Source of the DNA: Aureimonas sp. Leaf324 | GTDB taxonomy: Bacteria > Pseudomonadota > Alphaproteobacteria > Rhizobiales > Rhizobiaceae | Assembly: GCF_001423245.1 (NCBI RefSeq) | Contig: NZ_LMOH01000001.1 | Location: 464,563-528,562 of the forward strand | DNA: 64,000 nucleotides | Direction: 5' to 3' | Part shown: piece by piece, positions 31,078-39,988 of the stretch | How the letters are laid out: every line of letters begins with the position of its first letter | Position numbering within the stretch: the first letter of the stretch is position 1 | Translations under genes and position numbers: made by a program | Notes under the pieces: model-generated | Database searches by the model: none | Told to the model about the DNA's origin: nothing | What the model saw: the letters and a program-made list of their open reading frames with translations, nothing else

Positions 31078-31483
31078 CGCAGGCGGTCGAGCCGGCGCGC
31101 CAGCGGGCGAGATCGCCTTCCAGCCGTGCGCGCAGCGCGGTGTCGAGGAGAGGCCCGTAGGTCGCGACATCGGTCGATCCCGCCGCGCCTTCCACAACGA
31201 GCAGCGGACGCGCCTCGAGGCGGCCGCGAGGCACCAGGAGAAAACGCGGACGCCCAGAGAAAGACGACAGTTCTGGCGCGATGCTGTAGCTCGCGAAGGC
31301 GGGATCCTTGGACTTGAACCAGCAGCGATTGGCGGTGAGCGTCAGCCGCTCCATCCGGTCGAGACCGGTATCGGCCCGACGCGGGGCCGGCTTTTCCGGC
31401 GCCGGAGCGCGGGACGCGCAACCGCCCGCAACGAGAAGGGCTGCGAGCGCGAAGCCCAGCGTGGAGAGTCGTGCGGCGTTCAA
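31070..31483 (-). CDS. Predicted lipoprotein in the purine operon (first of two)
   Basis: A 137-residue protein with a signal peptide and lipobox VAGGC (C22). The domain after it contains [22 protein letters not shown] and ATYGPLLD strings, and I suspect it is a conserved but unnamed Hyphomicrobiales family. The likely start is TTG at 31483, which overlaps the purQ stop (GCTTGA). A longer in-frame reading runs antisense-like through purQ in another frame and is not coding. It overlaps the second lipoprotein by 8 bases, so translation of purQ and both lipoproteins appears coupled. Confidence 0.7.
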   Translation of the reverse strand: MNAARLSTLGFALAALLVAGGCASRAPAPEKPAPRRADTGLDRMERLTLTANRCWFKSKDPAFASYSIAPELSSFSGRPRFLLVPRGRLEARPLLVVEGAAGSTDVATYGPLLDTALRARLEGDLARWRAGSTACDA

Positions 31484-32163
31484 GCCGCGAGGCCCCGTCC
31501 GACGAGGCCCAGCGCACCCTCGAACAGCGGACGGCCGTCGCTGCCCCCATGCTCGGGCTCGATCAGGTTTTCCGGGTGGGGCATCATGCCGAGCACGTTG
31601 CCGCGATCGTTGACGATTCCGGCGATGTCGTTGATGGCGCCGTTCGGGTTGGTGCCGTCCGCATAACGGAACACCACTTGACCTTCGCCCTCGATGCGCT
31701 CCAGCGTCGAGGCGTCGGCGAAGTAGTTGCCGTCGTGATGGGCGACCGGGCACCGGATCACCTGATCCTGCGCATAGCCCTCGGTGAAGCGCGTGCGGGC
31801 GTTCGTCACTTTCAGCTTCACCTCGCGGCAGACGAACTTCAGCGTCGTGTTGCGCATCAGCGCACCCGGAAGCAGCCCTGCCTCGCAGAGGATCTGGAAC
31901 CCGTTGCAGACGCCGAGCACCGGCACGCCTGCCGACGCCTTTTCGGCCACCGCGCGCATCACCGGCGAGCGGGCTGCGATGGCCCCGCAGCGCAGGTAGT
32001 CGCCGAACGAGAACCCGCCGGGGACGACGATCAGGTCGACGTCGGGAATCGCGGTCTCGGTCTGCCAGACGGTGACGGGCGCCTGACCGGAGATCTTCGT
32101 CAGCGCCGCGATCATGTCGCGATCGCGGTTGAGACCCGGCAGAAGGACGACGGCGGACTTCAT
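31480..32163 (-). CDS. purQ: Phosphoribosylformylglycinamidine synthase glutaminase subunit PurQ
   Basis: A 227-residue class I glutamine amidotransferase that supplies ammonia to PurL. The nucleophile elbow [11 protein letters not shown] carries the catalytic cysteine, the oxyanion region is [11 protein letters not shown], and the His-Glu pair is in MMPHPEN. The ATG at 32163 gives the standard N-terminus [10 protein letters not shown]. It lies 11 bases after purS, and its stop overlaps the next gene's TTG. Confidence 0.97.
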   Translation of the reverse strand: MKSAVVLLPGLNRDRDMIAALTKISGQAPVTVWQTETAIPDVDLIVVPGGFSFGDYLRCGAIAARSPVMRAVAEKASAGVPVLGVCNGFQILCEAGLLPGALMRNTTLKFVCREVKLKVTNARTRFTEGYAQDQVIRCPVAHHDGNYFADASTLERIEGEGQVVFRYADGTNPNGAINDIAGIVNDRGNVLGMMPHPENLIEPEHGGSDGRPLFEGALGLVGRGLAA

Positions 32164-32174
32164 GGACTGATCCC

Positions 32175-32417
32175 TCAGGCGATTTCGATCGCGTAGTTCT
32201 CGATCACCGTGTTGGCGAGAAGCTTCTCGCACATGGCCTTGAGATCCGCTTCCGCCTTCGCGCGATCCACGCCGTCGACCTCGACATCGAAGACCTTACC
32301 CTGACGAACGCCGGACACGCCGTCGAAGCCGAGCGTGCCAAGAGCCCCCTCGATCGCCTTGCCCTGGGGATCCAGGACGCCGTTCTTGAGGGTGACGACG
32401 ATGCGCGCCTTGATCAC
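32175..32417 (-). CDS. purS: Phosphoribosylformylglycinamidine synthase subunit PurS
   Basis: An 80-residue structural subunit that dimerises and joins PurL with PurQ. The canonical pattern is present: [20 protein letters not shown], then [17 protein letters not shown]. It starts with GTG. It lies 67 bases downstream of purC on the same strand and 11 bases before purQ, forming the purC-purS-purQ-purL pathway block. Confidence 0.97.
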   Translation of the reverse strand: MIKARIVVTLKNGVLDPQGKAIEGALGTLGFDGVSGVRQGKVFDVEVDGVDRAKAEADLKAMCEKLLANTVIENYAIEIA

Positions 32418-32484
32418 GTTGTCTGCCTGCCTTGCGAATGAACCAATCGGAGAGCCGGAGCCGGCTGCAACACGGGACGCCGTG

Positions 32485-33249
32485 CTACTTGACCAACACC
32501 GGCCCGGAAGGGCGGGGCGGCTCGTTTTCGTTCATGATGCCGAGACGCCGCGCGACTTCTTGATAGGCCTCGACGAGGCCGCCCATGTCGCGACGGAACC
32601 GGTCCTTGTCGAGCTTGTCCTGGGTCTGGACGTCCCACAGACGGCACGAGTCGGGCGAGATCTCGTCTGCGACGATGATGCGCATCATGTCGCCCTCGAA
32701 CAGGCGGCCGGTCTCGATCTTGAAGTCCACGAGCTGGATGCCGACGCCGAGGAAGAGGCCGGACAGGAAGTCGTTGACGCGGATGGCCAGCGCCATGATG
32801 TCGTCGATTTCCTGCGGGGTCGCCCAGCCGAAGGCCGTGATGTGCTCTTCGGAGACCATCGGGTCGTCGAGCTGGTCGGCCTTGTAGTAGAACTCGATGA
32901 TCGAACGGGGCAGCACGGTGCCCTCCTCGATGCCGAGGCGCTTGGCGAGCGAACCCGCCGCCACGTTGCGCACCACGACCTCGAGCGGGATGATCTCGAC
33001 TTCCTTGATCAGCTGCTCACGCATGTTGAGTCGCCGGATGAAGTGCGTCGGAATGCCGATCCGGTTCAGATGGCTGAAGATGTATTCGGAGATGCGGTTG
33101 TTCAGGACGCCCTTGCCGTCGACGACCTCGTGCTTCTTCTTGTTGAAGGCGGTCGCATCGTCCTTGAAGAACTGAACCAGGGTGCCAGGTTCCGGGCCTT
33201 CATAGAGAATCTTGCCCTTGCCTTCGTAGATACGGCGGCGACGTGTCAT
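32485..33249 (-). CDS. purC: Phosphoribosylaminoimidazole-succinocarboxamide synthase
   Basis: The 254-residue SAICAR synthetase joins aspartate to CAIR in purine synthesis. Signature strings are [19 protein letters not shown] at the start, [17 protein letters not shown] in the middle and VDFKIETGR and [13 protein letters not shown] later. The ATG at 33249 gives the conserved start; an extension upstream has no similarity. It is divergent from the zeta-protein gene, with 211 bases of shared regulatory DNA. Confidence 0.98.
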   Translation of the reverse strand: MTRRRRIYEGKGKILYEGPEPGTLVQFFKDDATAFNKKKHEVVDGKGVLNNRISEYIFSHLNRIGIPTHFIRRLNMREQLIKEVEIIPLEVVVRNVAAGSLAKRLGIEEGTVLPRSIIEFYYKADQLDDPMVSEEHITAFGWATPQEIDDIMALAIRVNDFLSGLFLGVGIQLVDFKIETGRLFEGDMMRIIVADEISPDSCRLWDVQTQDKLDKDRFRRDMGGLVEAYQEVARRLGIMNENEPPRPSGPVLVK

Positions 33250-33460
33250 GGATGATGCCTGATCGCGTAAGGGGCGAGTCGAACGGCGACCCGCTAAAAC
33301 CATATGTCTCCCGCGGGTGAATAGACCAAACGCCCCGCCTAAACAATCGCAAACCAGACATGCGGCCGCGGCAGGGCGCGCGCGTGCGTCGCTGGACAAG
33401 GCCGAGCAGGCCGCTAGCATTCACTTCCGACCGCTGCATAGCTGACGAAAGGACATTGGA

Positions 33461-33778
33461 ATGACGCTCAACGATCGTGGCCAGGACAACGAGCTGCTCT
33501 ACGCTCACGACGAGGAGCGCAAGTTCAGGATCGAGGCGAGGGCCACCAAGCTTCTCGCGCTCTGGGCCGCGGGAAAGCTCGGCAAGACCGGAGCCGAAGC
33601 CGAGACCTACGCGACAGGACTGGTCAACCTCGATCTCGGCGCCGGCGGATCGCAGGACGTTCTCGCCCGGATCCGGACCGACTTCGACGCGGCGGGCGTG
33701 CAACAATCCGACCACCAGATCGAGCGTCATCGCACCGAATGCCTGGAGGAAGCCGCGAAGCAGATCGCGGCGTCCTGA
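33461..33778 (+). CDS. F1-ATPase zeta-subunit inhibitor family protein (DUF1476)
   Basis: A 105-residue alpha-helical protein of the DUF1476 family, identified in Paracoccus as the zeta subunit that inhibits ATP hydrolysis by the F1FO-ATP synthase. The N-terminal segment DRGQDNELLYAHDEERKFR-type string, where the inhibitory region lies, is intact, followed by the four-helix core. It would act in the cytoplasm on F1. Its stop shares a base with the aldolase start (TGATG). The activity in this organism is inferred from family. Confidence 0.9.
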   Translation: MTLNDRGQDNELLYAHDEERKFRIEARATKLLALWAAGKLGKTGAEAETYATGLVNLDLGAGGSQDVLARIRTDFDAAGVQQSDHQIERHRTECLEEAAKQIAAS

Positions 33779-34539
33779 TGAGCCTCGATAGCCTTCGTGC
33801 CCTGCTCGGTCGTTCCGAGCCGGCGCTCTGCGGATGGTCCAGCCTCGCCGATCCCGTGGTCCACGAGATCCTGCTCAAAAGCTTCGACGCGCTCATCCTC
33901 GACGGACAGCACGGGCTTCAGGGGATCGCCGATCTGCGCGAGGGGTGCGCACGGGCGGCTCTGCTCGGGAAGCCTGCCATCGTCCGCGTCGCGCCGGGCG
34001 ACCTCGCGCTGGCGGGACGCATCGCCGACCTCGGCGCATCGGCGGTGATCCTGCCGATGGTAGACAATGTCGACGAAGCCCGGCGTTTCGCAAAGGCCCT
34101 GCGTTACATGCCGGGCGGCACCCGGTCGTTCGGTCCGACGCGCGCGGCCGATCTTTTCGGCCTTGCGCCACGCGACTACTTCGCCGCGGCGGATGGGGCC
34201 GTGATGTCGTTCGCGATGATCGAGACCGCGGGTGCGCTCGCTGACCTCGACGCCATTCTCGGTGTTCCCGAACTCGGCGGCGTGTTCCTCGGGCCGTCCG
34301 ACCTGTCGATCGCCATCGGCAACGGCGTACTCGACCCGAAGGGCCGAGCGACCGACGAAGCGATCGCCGACGTCGCCCGGCGCGCGCGCGCAGCCGGAAA
34401 GGCCGTCGCGATCTACGCGCTCGATACGGACGACGCGCGTCGCTATGCCGGCATGGGCTGCCAGATGATCGGCATCTCATCCGACGTCGCGATCCTGAAG
34501 GCAGGATGCGCACGGCTCACCGCCGAATTCCGCGGCTGA
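33778..34539 (+). CDS. HpcH/HpaI-type class II aldolase/citrate-lyase family protein
   Basis: A 253-residue TIM-barrel aldolase. Expected features are the DGQHGL metal/substrate strand near residue 42, the metal ligand Glu in MIETAGAL, and the ligand Asp in LGPSDLS. Members split or make 2-oxo-hydroxy acids with a divalent metal; the substrate here is unknown. In this copy the barrel motif reads DGQHG where HpaI itself has DGEH(A). The start overlaps the zeta-protein stop, so they are coupled. It converges on the hydrolase-like gene. Confidence 0.85.
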   Translation: MSLDSLRALLGRSEPALCGWSSLADPVVHEILLKSFDALILDGQHGLQGIADLREGCARAALLGKPAIVRVAPGDLALAGRIADLGASAVILPMVDNVDEARRFAKALRYMPGGTRSFGPTRAADLFGLAPRDYFAAADGAVMSFAMIETAGALADLDAILGVPELGGVFLGPSDLSIAIGNGVLDPKGRATDEAIADVARRARAAGKAVAIYALDTDDARRYAGMGCQMIGISSDVAILKAGCARLTAEFRG

Positions 34540-34543
34540 CCTC

Positions 34544-35077
34544 TCAAGGGGTGGGAAGGCGGGCCAAGAACTTTCCGAAGGTCAGGAGACCCTCGGGCCA
34601 GGGACCGTGCCCGCTTTCTTCGTCGAGACGACCGGACTCGCCGGCGTCGACGAACAGCGAGCCCCAGGCCGCGGCGACGTCCTCGACCGCCTCGAAGCTG
34701 TGGTCCGGTTCGCCGCGGCTCGCGACCACGACCGAGGGAAACGGCAGCGGGTCCCGCGAGTAGGCGGGGAAACCGTGCGCTCCCTCGCCGAGATCGAGCG
34801 GGGCGACGAAGAAGGCGCCCACCACGGTCTGCGGGAGCTTCGGCACGGCATTCACGACCGCCGCCACGCCCAGCCCATGCGCGACGAGCATAAGCGGCCG
34901 CGTCGCTTCGGCGATCGCCGTTGAGACATCCTGCGACCAGATGGCCGCATCTCCGTCGGCGGGCGCCGTGACCCTCCGTGCTGTGGAGAGCTTGGCTTCC
35001 CAGCGGGACTGCCAGTGCTGCTCGGACGCACCGTTGAGGCCGGGAATGATGAGAATGTCGACATCGGAAACTCGCAT
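34544..35077 (-). CDS. RBBP9/YdeN-type alpha/beta-hydrolase relative with degenerate catalytic triad
   Basis: A 177-residue protein that clearly keeps the family frame (IIPGLNGASEQHWQ at the start, SGHGPWPEG near the end). However, the nucleophile elbow reads VAHGLG, with G68 in place of the usual serine. The acid position is E123 in SRGEP instead of Asp, and the usual catalytic His of GHIN is R150 in GRLD. All three triad positions are thus altered, so it is probably not a serine hydrolase; it may bind a ligand or partner. Expression is plausible because the reading frame is intact. Alignment was by eye. Confidence 0.8.
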   Translation of the reverse strand: MRVSDVDILIIPGLNGASEQHWQSRWEAKLSTARRVTAPADGDAAIWSQDVSTAIAEATRPLMLVAHGLGVAAVVNAVPKLPQTVVGAFFVAPLDLGEGAHGFPAYSRDPLPFPSVVVASRGEPDHSFEAVEDVAAAWGSLFVDAGESGRLDEESGHGPWPEGLLTFGKFLARLPTP

Positions 35078-35122
35078 CGCCCGCAGATGCGAAGAGGCCC
35101 GCGGGTTGTCAAGGCGATGGGG

Positions 35123-36568
35123 TCAGAGGAGCGGGCTGATCAGGCGTGTGACGTTCTCGCCGAGTTGGACGAAGAAGCCGCGCCGGTTCCATTCCTCAAG
35201 GTTGAGCTTCCGGCTCTTCGTCCGATAGTCGTCCTCGATGGCGCGCAGATCGCGCACAGTGTCCTCGCTATAGGTGATCAGCGTCACCTCGGAATTCAGC
35301 TCGAACGAACGCCGGTCCATGTTCGCCGAACCGATGATCGCGATGTCGTCGTCGATCGACAGGTGCTTGGCGTGCAGGAAGCGCTCGCGATAGAGCATCA
35401 CCTCGACGCCGGCTTCCAGAAGCTCGTCGTAATAGGACTGCTGGGCGTGGTCGATCAGGAAGCTGTTCGTCGTCGAGGTGACGAAGAGCGTCACCCGAAC
35501 GCCTTTCGCCACAGCCGTCCTCATCGCCAGTAGCAGCGGCTCGTTCGGAATGAAGTAGGGCGTCGCCAGCACCACGCGTTGCCGGGCGCTGTAGATGAGA
35601 TCGGTGAACAGGATGTCGACGCCGGCCTCGGGGTAGTCCGGCCCCGAAGGGAGAACCTGTGCGGTCGCGGTCCGCTCGGCGGAAGGGGGATGCGGCGCGG
35701 GCATCAGTTCGTGCGAGCCGATATCCTCCGCGGTCTCGAGGTACCAATCACCGATGAAGATCGCCTGGAGCTCCAGCACCACCGGCCCTTCGACGCGCGC
35801 CATCAGCTCGCGGTAGAAGGTCTTCGGCTCGTATTCGATGCGGTGCATGTTCTGGGAGCCGACCCACCCCACCTTGCCGTCCACGACGACGATCTTCCGA
35901 TGGTTGCGCAGGTCCATGCGTGTCGCCTGGTTCCAGAAGCGCAGCGGCAGAATCAGCCGCAACTCGACGCCCGTGTTCTTCAGGCGTTTCGCGATCGCCT
36001 TCCGGTCGCGCGACGAGCCGACGGCGTCGATGAGGAGGCGGCATTTGACGCCGCGCTTGGCGGCGCGCTGCAGGGCGCTCAGGACCTTGTTGCCGGCCTG
36101 GTCGTTCTGCAGGATGTAGACCATGACGTGCGCATGGTGGCGCGCGGCGTCTATATCGGCCGCGATCCGGTCGACCACCCGGTTGTAGTCGGCGTCGAGA
36201 ACGATGCGGTTGTCGGCCAGACACGGGAAGCGACCGATCCGGTGGACGAGATGGGCCGTCATCCGGTGTTGCGGCCGCAGCGTTCGCATGCCGCCGGTCC
36301 CTTCCAGCGTCATGTGGGCGATGGCGCGGCGGATGATGTCGGGGACGTTCTTCAGTCGGTCCTGCCGCCACTTCGGATGCCGCGCGTTGCCGACCGCGAG
36401 ATAGACGGCCAGCGCGGCCCACGGCAGAAAGAAGAACAGGAGCAGCCACGCCTGCGCCGCGACCGGGCTGCGGCGGAACGGGATGTAGATCACCGCGCCG
36501 ATCAGGATCGCCCAGCTCATGAAGGTGAGCGCCACGGGCAGGATCGTGCCGTCGACGAATTCGATCAT
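35123..36568 (-). CDS. cls: Cardiolipin synthase (phospholipase D family)
   Basis: An inner-membrane enzyme of about 481 residues that condenses two phosphatidylglycerols into cardiolipin. Two N-terminal membrane spans (about residues 5-30 and 37-57) precede two HKD catalytic motifs: HRKIVVVD near residue 221 and HAKHLSID near residue 398. Both are intact (HxKx4D). The ATG at 36568 is used; an in-frame GTG at 36613 would add 15 residues and cannot be excluded. It is divergent from the EEP gene. Confidence 0.92.
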   Translation of the reverse strand: MIEFVDGTILPVALTFMSWAILIGAVIYIPFRRSPVAAQAWLLLFFFLPWAALAVYLAVGNARHPKWRQDRLKNVPDIIRRAIAHMTLEGTGGMRTLRPQHRMTAHLVHRIGRFPCLADNRIVLDADYNRVVDRIAADIDAARHHAHVMVYILQNDQAGNKVLSALQRAAKRGVKCRLLIDAVGSSRDRKAIAKRLKNTGVELRLILPLRFWNQATRMDLRNHRKIVVVDGKVGWVGSQNMHRIEYEPKTFYRELMARVEGPVVLELQAIFIGDWYLETAEDIGSHELMPAPHPPSAERTATAQVLPSGPDYPEAGVDILFTDLIYSARQRVVLATPYFIPNEPLLLAMRTAVAKGVRVTLFVTSTTNSFLIDHAQQSYYDELLEAGVEVMLYRERFLHAKHLSIDDDIAIIGSANMDRRSFELNSEVTLITYSEDTVRDLRAIEDDYRTKSRKLNLEEWNRRGFFVQLGENVTRLISPLL

Positions 36569-36756
36569 ACGTGTTCCGACCTCGATCGTCGTGCCGTCCG
36601 CTGCGTCTTGCACTTCAGTGCCTACGGGGCGATATGGGCGACGCCGCGCACCGGGCGAGACGCTGGTGGAAAGATCATCGGCGGAACGAGCCGAACCCTC
36701 CCACGTTGAGAGCCACGGCCGCTGGCGGGACGCGGGCGATGCGAAGCGGTGAGGGC

Positions 36757-37572
36757 ATGTTGCGGATCGTCTACGCCAACCTGGGTTACAGCCGCGACAT
36801 CGACGGTTCTCTGAAGCACCATGTCCGCCGTGCCCACCATCACGTCTTCACGACCCGCAGCGTGCAGCTGCGCAGCCTTGGGCTGGTGCGCGAGCGCCTG
36901 CGCGAGCTCAAGCCCGATCTTTCGTGCTTCGCCGAGATCGACAAAGGGTCGTTGAACAACGGCTTCTTCGATCAGGTCGGGGCCTTGGCGGAGGCGCACC
37001 ACACGACCGTGCGCATCGACAACAAGTACGGCGCAGGCCGAAATTTCCGCCGCTTGTCGGTCTCGCGGGGCAAGTCGAACGCCTTTCTCGCGTCGCGGCC
37101 TTTGAGCTACACCGCTCGCTACCTGTCGTCGGGCAAGAAGCGGCTCGTCTACGACATCGAGATTTCAGGTATCCGCATCCTGATGGCCCACCTGTCGCTA
37201 CGCTATCACGTGCGCTGCCTGCAGATGACTGAACTCTCTCGGTGGGTGCGCGAGCGCGAGGGGCCGACCGTCGTCATCGGCGACTTCAACCTGTTCCGCG
37301 GCGTCGGCGAACTGCATCCGCTTCTCGCCGATGGACGGATGGTGCACGCGAACGCGCATTCGGGTCCGACCTTCCGGCTGGGACCCTATCGCGCTGCGCT
37401 CGACATCTGCCTCTTGTCGAAGGACCTTCAGGATCGCTGCCGGATCGCGATCCTCGACCAGCCCTATTCCGACCACCAGATGATCCAGCTCGACATCGAA
37501 GGGGCGGGCGAGGGCGGGACGCGTCCGCTGGAGACGCCCGTCCTCGTCGCCGCCGACGCCGAGGCGGCCTGA
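36757..37572 (+). CDS. Endonuclease/exonuclease/phosphatase (EEP) family protein
   Basis: A 271-residue EEP-fold protein. The metal-binding Glu is in CFAEIDKGS near residue 54, the catalytic GDFNLF near residues 175-180, and the terminal SDHQMIQ His near 249. The family includes nucleases, phosphoinositide phosphatases and sphingomyelinases. The small size, the absence of a signal peptide and the adjacent cardiolipin synthase make a phospholipid-related substrate possible but unproven. The ATG at 36757 begins the conserved MLRIVYANLG; 36739 is an alternative. A terminator spans its stop. Confidence 0.85.
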   Translation: MLRIVYANLGYSRDIDGSLKHHVRRAHHHVFTTRSVQLRSLGLVRERLRELKPDLSCFAEIDKGSLNNGFFDQVGALAEAHHTTVRIDNKYGAGRNFRRLSVSRGKSNAFLASRPLSYTARYLSSGKKRLVYDIEISGIRILMAHLSLRYHVRCLQMTELSRWVREREGPTVVIGDFNLFRGVGELHPLLADGRMVHANAHSGPTFRLGPYRAALDICLLSKDLQDRCRIAILDQPYSDHQMIQLDIEGAGEGGTRPLETPVLVAADAEAA

Positions 37573-37589
37573 CGTCCGTCAGGCCTTTT
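37566..37589 (+). terminator. Terminator formed across the convergent stop codons of the EEP gene and purB
   Basis: A near-perfect stem, GGCCTGACG / CGTCAGGCC, followed by TTTT on the plus strand. The left arm holds the EEP stop TGA (37570-37572) and the right arm holds the purB stop (37579-37581, minus strand). No T-run follows on the minus strand. Confidence 0.75.
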
Positions 37590-38886
37590 CGAAGACGCGC
37601 TGGAAAATCGTGTCGACGTGCTTGGTGTGATAGCCGATGTCGAACTTCTCGCGGATGTTGGCCTCCGAAAGGGCCGCAGTCACCTCGGCGTCGCTCAGGA
37701 GTTCGGTGAGGAAGTCGGCGCCGTGCTCCCAGACCTTCATGGCGTTGCGCTGGACGAGGCGGTAGGCGTCCTCGCGGCTCACGCCAGCCTGCGTCAGCGC
37801 GAGCAGGACGCGCTGCGAGTGGACCAGACCCTTGAACTGGTTGAGGTTGCGATCCATCCGCTCGGGGTAGACGAGCAGCTTGTCGATGACGCCGGTGAGA
37901 CGGGCCAGTGCGAAGTCGAGCGTCACCGTGGCGTCCGGGCCGATGTAGCGCTCGACCGAGGAGTGCGAAATGTCCCGCTCATGCCAGAGCGCGACATTCT
38001 CCATCGCCGGCATCGCGAAGGAGCGAACCATGCGGGCGAGGCCGGTCAGGTTCTCGGTCAGTACGGGGTTGCGCTTGTGGGGCATGGCCGACGAGCCCTT
38101 CTGGCCCGGCGAGAAATACTCCTCCGCTTCCAGGACTTCGGTGCGCTGCAGATGCCGGATTTCCGTCGCCAGACGCTCGATCGACGAGGCGACGACACCG
38201 AGCGTCGCGAAATACATCGCATGGCGATCGCGCGGGATCACCTGCGTCGAGACGGGTTCCGGCTTGAGGCCGAGAGCTCTGGCGACATGCTCCTCGACGC
38301 GCGGGTCGATATTGGCGAAGGTGCCGACGGCGCCCGAGATGGCGCAGGTCGCGACCTCTTCGCGCGCCGCGCGCAGACGGTCGCGGCAGCGGTCGAACTC
38401 GGCATAGGCGAGAGCGAGCTTGACGCCGAAGGTCGTCGGTTCGGCATGGATGCCATGGCTGCGGCCGATGGTGACCGTGTCCTTGTGCTCGAAAGCGCGG
38501 CGCTTGAGCGCTTCCAGAAGCGCGTCCATGTCGGCGAGGAGGATGTCGGTCGCGCGCACGAGCTGGACGTTGAAGCACGTGTCCAGCACGTCCGACGACG
38601 TCATGCCCTGATGGATGAAGCGGGAATCGGGTCCGACGAACTCAGCGAGATGCGTGAGAAAGGCGATCACGTCGTGCTTGGTGACACGCTCGATCTCGTC
38701 GATCTTGTCGACGTCGAACTGCGCCGCGCCGCCCTTCTCCCAGATCATCTTCGCCGCTTCCTTCGGGATCACGCCGATTTCGGCCAGCGCGTCGCAGGCA
38801 TGGGCCTCGATCTCGAACCAGATCCGGAACTTGGTCTCCTGCGACCAGACGGAGACCATCTCGGGGCGGGAATAGCGGGGGATCAT
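37579..38886 (-). CDS. purB: Adenylosuccinate lyase
   Basis: A 435-residue fumarase/aspartase-fold enzyme acting twice in purine synthesis (on SAICAR and adenylosuccinate). The family signature GSSAMPHKRNP is near residues 263-273, the catalytic-His region TIGRSHGIHAEP near residue 140, and the HQGMTSSDVLDT block near residue 93. Full length. It is separate from the other purine genes at 28-33 kb and lies 84 bases downstream of the peptidase gene on the same strand. Confidence 0.97.
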   Translation of the reverse strand: MIPRYSRPEMVSVWSQETKFRIWFEIEAHACDALAEIGVIPKEAAKMIWEKGGAAQFDVDKIDEIERVTKHDVIAFLTHLAEFVGPDSRFIHQGMTSSDVLDTCFNVQLVRATDILLADMDALLEALKRRAFEHKDTVTIGRSHGIHAEPTTFGVKLALAYAEFDRCRDRLRAAREEVATCAISGAVGTFANIDPRVEEHVARALGLKPEPVSTQVIPRDRHAMYFATLGVVASSIERLATEIRHLQRTEVLEAEEYFSPGQKGSSAMPHKRNPVLTENLTGLARMVRSFAMPAMENVALWHERDISHSSVERYIGPDATVTLDFALARLTGVIDKLLVYPERMDRNLNQFKGLVHSQRVLLALTQAGVSREDAYRLVQRNAMKVWEHGADFLTELLSDAEVTAALSEANIREKFDIGYHTKHVDTIFQRVFEKA

Positions 38887-38970
38887 CGGCAGGCCTTTCT
38901 GGCGGACGGCGAACGGGGCTCGGCCGCGCTGTAACAGACGAGCCGCCGCGCCTCAATCGAAGCCGGCGCG

Positions 38971-39984
38971 CTACGGCGCCAGCTCGGACCAGGACGGCTT
39001 GAGATCGCCGGCTGCGGGCCGTGCGGCATGAACGCCCCGCGCGATGGCCCGCGCCATCGCGCTGGTCGCCGCCGCCGCGAGCTCGATCCGCTCGGCCGCT
39101 TCGGGCCTCCAGCCGCTGGTGCCGGTCGCGGCCGCAAACACCAGATCGCCGTCGAAGTCGGTATGCGCCGGCCAGATGGCCCTTGCGAACCCATCGTGGG
39201 CGGCGACCGCCAGGCGGCGGGCCGCGCCCTTGTCGAGAATCGCGTCCGAGGCGATCACGGCGATTGTCGTGGCCGTGCCCGGCCGCGGCGAAAGTTTGGT
39301 GACCGGAGCATGGGAGAAGGCTGGCAGGGGAGCGGGCAGTCCGAGCCCTCCGAACTCGTCGCCGATCTCGAACGGCGCGGCATGGAAATGCCGGGTGGGT
39401 CCGACGAGGGGCGAGCCGAGGGCGTTGACTGCGACGAGGGCCGCCACGGTTGCGCCCGACGAAAGGACGAACGAGGCGGATCCAAGGCCGCCCTTGGTGA
39501 CAGCGGTCGTCGCGCCGGCTCCCGCGCCCGCGCTCCCCAACTCGAACGTCGCGCTGGCCTCTGTCGCCGCCCGGAACCCGAGCTCGCGATAGGGCGAATG
39601 CAGCCCCCAGTCCTTGTCGCCGCCGTTGGCCAGATCGAACAGGATGGCGGCCGGCACGATCGGGACGCGGTGCCCCGCGGCTTCGAACCCGCGGCCGATG
39701 GAGCGGAGATAGGCCTGGACGCCGGACGCCGCATCCAGCCCGAAGGCCGACCCGCCCGACAGGACCAGCGCGTCGACGCCGGGAACGAGCTTGTCGGGCG
39801 AGAGGAGATCGGTCTCCCGCGTGCCCGGCGCACCGCCGAGGATTTCGACGGCCGCAACGCAGGGCGCATCGAAGAGGACGGCGGTGCTGCCGCTTTTCAG
39901 CCGATCGTCGTGCGCATTGCCGACGCGCACGCCGCCGACATCCGTCAGCAGATTGCGGGGGCCCGTTCGCCAATAGGACGGCAA
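38971..39984 (-). CDS. P1/S58 family (DmpA-type) self-processing aminopeptidase
   Basis: A 337-residue N-terminal-nucleophile peptidase-family protein. Recognised by LTDVGGVRVGN at the start, SGGSAFGLDAASGVQAYLR, and the ATTIAVIASDAILDKG region where the family cleaves itself to free a Thr/Ser nucleophile. Members remove N-terminal D-residues, beta-amino acids or other residues from peptides and amides. The start is best taken as TTG at 39984, 4 bases after the stop of the binding-protein gene, with GAGG 9 bases upstream. Not an exported protein by sequence. The substrate is unknown. Confidence 0.85.
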   Translation of the reverse strand: MPSYWRTGPRNLLTDVGGVRVGNAHDDRLKSGSTAVLFDAPCVAAVEILGGAPGTRETDLLSPDKLVPGVDALVLSGGSAFGLDAASGVQAYLRSIGRGFEAAGHRVPIVPAAILFDLANGGDKDWGLHSPYRELGFRAATEASATFELGSAGAGAGATTAVTKGGLGSASFVLSSGATVAALVAVNALGSPLVGPTRHFHAAPFEIGDEFGGLGLPAPLPAFSHAPVTKLSPRPGTATTIAVIASDAILDKGAARRLAVAAHDGFARAIWPAHTDFDGDLVFAAATGTSGWRPEAAERIELAAAATSAMARAIARGVHAARPAAGDLKPSWSELAP

Positions 39985-39988
39985 GGCC

